NCBI GenBank assembly: GCA_028282385.1
Contig: JANQIB010000009.1
Location: 1 to 61,550 of the forward strand
From: Alphaproteobacteria bacterium
GTDB taxonomy: Bacteria > Pseudomonadota > Alphaproteobacteria > Micavibrionales > Micavibrionaceae
DNA: 61,550 bases
Direction: 5' to 3'
Shown here: piece after piece, positions 59,921 to 61,550 of the stretch
Layout of the letters: each line of letters starts with the position of its first letter
How positions within the stretch are numbered: the stretch's first letter is position 1
Made by a program: the position numbers and the translations under genes
The notes under the pieces: generated by a model
What the model was told of the DNA's origin: nothing
The model's database searches: none
What the model saw: the letters and a program-made list of their open reading frames with translations, nothing else

Positions 59921-61312
59921 ATGTCAGAATCATATGACGTCATCGTAATTGGAGCCGGTCCGGGCGGCTATGTCTGCGCGATCCGCGCCGCGCAGCTTGG
60001 CATGAAAGTGGCCTGTGTAGAAAAACGCGAAACACTTGGCGGGACGTGCTTGAATGTCGGCTGCATTCCATCCAAGGCGCTGTTATCTGCCACAGAAAAA
60101 CTCGAAACCGCGCAGCATCAGTTTGCAGAAATGGGGATCAAGGCAAGCGGTGTTGAGGTTGATCTGCCCGGCATGATGAAGTTCAAGGATGGCGTAGTGG
60201 ATGCCAATACAAAAGGCATCGAATTTCTCTTTAAGAAAAACAAGATCGACTGGCTTAAAGGCGCGGGCGTGGTTAAAGGCGCCGGGACGGTTGAGGTTGA
60301 CGGAACAGATTACAGTGCAAAACATATTATCATTGCAACGGGCTCTGATGTTGCCAGTCTGCCGGGGATTGAAATTGATGAAAAGCGTGTTGTCTCATCC
60401 ACGGGCGCACTGGTGTTGGAGAAGGTGCCGGAGACAATGGTCGTGATTGGCGGCGGCGTCATCGGGCTGGAGATGGGCTCCGTCTGGGCACGTCTTGGAA
60501 CGAAAGTCACGGTTGTTGAATTCCTCGACCAGATTCTTCCTGGGATGGATGAAGAGGTTCGCAAAGAAGCAAACAAGATTTTCAAAAAGCAGGGGCTGGA
60601 ATTTAAGCTATCTACCAAGGTGACGTCTGTTACGCCGGATGACAGCGGTGTCGATCTGACGCTGGAACCTGCGGCTGGCGGCGATGTAGAAAATATGCGT
60701 GCAGAAATTGTTCTCGTGGCTGTCGGGCGGCGTCCATATACAGATAATCTTGGTTTAGCAGAAGCTGGTGTTGAGATGGATGAACGTGGACGGATCAAAA
60801 CCGATGCACATTTTAAAACCAATGTGGATGGGATCTACGCGATTGGCGATGTCATTGCCGGGCCGATGCTGGCGCACAAAGCGGAAGAAGAGGGCGTGGT
60901 CCGGGCCGAAATGCGTGCCGGGCAGTCCGGACATATTGATTATAACCTGATCCCCGGCGTGGTTTATACCCATCCGGAAGTGGCCAATATCGGCAAGACC
61001 GAAGAACAGCTCAAAGAAGAAGGTGTTGATTATAAAGCCGGAAAATTTCCGTTCATGGCCAATGGCCGCGCGCGTGCGATGGGATGCACGGACGGGTTTG
61101 TCAAAATATTGGCAGATGCCAAGTCAGACCGTGTTTTAGGCTGTCACATTATCGGCCCGGAAGCCGGGACGTTAATCGCCGAGATTGCCGCTTTTATGGA
61201 GTTCGGCGCTACGGCTGAGGATGTTGCCCGGACGTGTCATGCGCACCCGACTCTTGAGGAGGTTGTGAAGGAGGCTGCCCTTGCTGTTCACGGGCGGCCA
61301 ATTCATATTTAA
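59921..61312 (+). CDS. lpd: Dihydrolipoyl dehydrogenase (E3)
   Basis: E3 reoxidises dihydrolipoamide of the OGDH complex with NAD. FAD motif VIVIGAGPGGYVCAIRAAQL, redox-active disulfide GGTCLNVGCIPSK, NAD motif MVVIGGGVIGLEMGSVWARL and the C-terminal active-site ARTCHAHPTLEEVVKEAA are present. GGAGATTTTC precedes the ATG at 59921, giving 463 residues. It completes the mdh-sucCDAB-lpd set. Confidence 0.97.
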   Translation: MSESYDVIVIGAGPGGYVCAIRAAQLGMKVACVEKRETLGGTCLNVGCIPSKALLSATEKLETAQHQFAEMGIKASGVEVDLPGMMKFKDGVVDANTKGIEFLFKKNKIDWLKGAGVVKGAGTVEVDGTDYSAKHIIIATGSDVASLPGIEIDEKRVVSSTGALVLEKVPETMVVIGGGVIGLEMGSVWARLGTKVTVVEFLDQILPGMDEEVRKEANKIFKKQGLEFKLSTKVTSVTPDDSGVDLTLEPAAGGDVENMRAEIVLVAVGRRPYTDNLGLAEAGVEMDERGRIKTDAHFKTNVDGIYAIGDVIAGPMLAHKAEEEGVVRAEMRAGQSGHIDYNLIPGVVYTHPEVANIGKTEEQLKEEGVDYKAGKFPFMANGRARAMGCTDGFVKILADAKSDRVLGCHIIGPEAGTLIAEIAAFMEFGATAEDVARTCHAHPTLEEVVKEAALAVHGRPIHI

Positions 61313-61550
61313 GAACGCTTTTCCGTCCTTTGATGAGGTGATCTTTACCGTTCAAAGACAAGCGGGTTTGTACGCGGGATGGCGGGTCTTTACGGAAAAA
61401 GGTAGGCCTGCGGACAGAGGCAGATACACGAAACAGGCTTGTCAGCTGTTTAAAAAAACCTTGATGAGGTTTTTCAGGTCTTCTCTCACGCAATAGAGGA
61501 CTGTTCAAAAACTTGGGTCTTTGGTATTTCATGCACAACTCCTGAAACAT
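61313..61550. other. Non-coding end of window with a weak symmetric hairpin
   Basis: AAAAAACCT-TGATG-AGGTTTTT near 61453-61473 is a dyad with A and T tracts that could terminate transcription in both directions after lpd. I see no convincing gene in this stretch; open frames here overlap lpd and have no recognisable features. Confidence 0.4.

Noticed and set aside
61209-61550. 113-codon minus-strand frame at the window end
   Set aside because: Overlaps the lpd 3' end by about 100 bases, has no recognisable features and starts at the window edge; a real gene entering from outside cannot be excluded but is not supported.

Overview
The window comes from an alphaproteobacterial chromosome. The evidence is conserved gene order: maf-rng-tRNA-Phe near infA/UPF0262/hisG/murA/dcd, then erpA|dgt, SPOR-nagZ-scpA-scpB-tatABC, and zapE-mdh-sucC-sucD-sucA-sucB-lpd. 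A cytoplasmic hybrid kinase of the CckA type and two TTAA-N7-TTAA boxes fit the same assignment. The species cannot be named from sequence alone. The core genome has intermediate GC, and the accessory segments are visibly AT-rich.

Layout. 1-6.4 kb: end of a YjbH-like envelope gene, a hybrid histidine kinase with a CheY-like receiver, and glpD-glpK for glycerol use. 6.4-9.1 kb: small hypotheticals, maf, rng and tRNA-Phe. 9.08-10.81 kb: a mini-island without an integrase, inserted at the 3' end of tRNA-Phe and carrying a HigBA-like toxin-antitoxin pair plus a DUF6941-like gene. 10.9-15.6 kb: infA, UPF0262, hisG, murA, dcd. 15.74-25.14 kb: a 9.4 kb integrative element. 25.2-41.9 kb: housekeeping genes (xth, trHb, erpA, dgt, hemN, SPOR, nagZ, scpAB, tatABC, zapE) with several orphans, one of them an Abi/HEPN gene between scpA and scpB. 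42-61.3 kb: the TCA cluster mdh-sucCD-sucAB-lpd, in which each junction is now separated by extra genes or a mobile-looking element.

The main discovery is the 9.4 kb element. Its integration core, TTGGTAAGGG, lies in the anticodon loop of a tRNA-Thr(GGU) gene, and neither end of the island rebuilds the gene. The host tRNA is therefore split into a 5' half (15712-15751) and a 3' half (25126-25170). Next to its tyrosine integrase the island carries a complete second tRNA-Thr(GGU) (23342-23634). That copy is interrupted by a 218-nt group I intron placed exactly inside the sequence the integrase recognises. The intron's guide triplet GCC pairs with the GGU anticodon. The two exons differ from the split copy only at base pair 6:67 (C-G instead of U-A), which shows two independently maintained tRNAs. 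My inference is that the element destroys an essential-type tRNA gene on entry, replaces it with its own copy, and uses the self-splicing intron to hide that copy from its own recombinase. The island also carries an OLD-family ATPase/TOPRIM nuclease, an AlpA-like regulator, a minimal family-A-polymerase-like protein, an Xre regulator and a membrane/macro-domain operon. It has no visible virion genes, so it resembles a satellite or defence island.

Other notable items: matching tandem arm repeats at both ends of both islands; a GxxExxY nuclease-like gene with 30-bp inverted repeats between sucA and sucB; a secreted ClpP-fold protein inside sucC/sucD; and a LOG-like domain on a large unknown N-terminal region.
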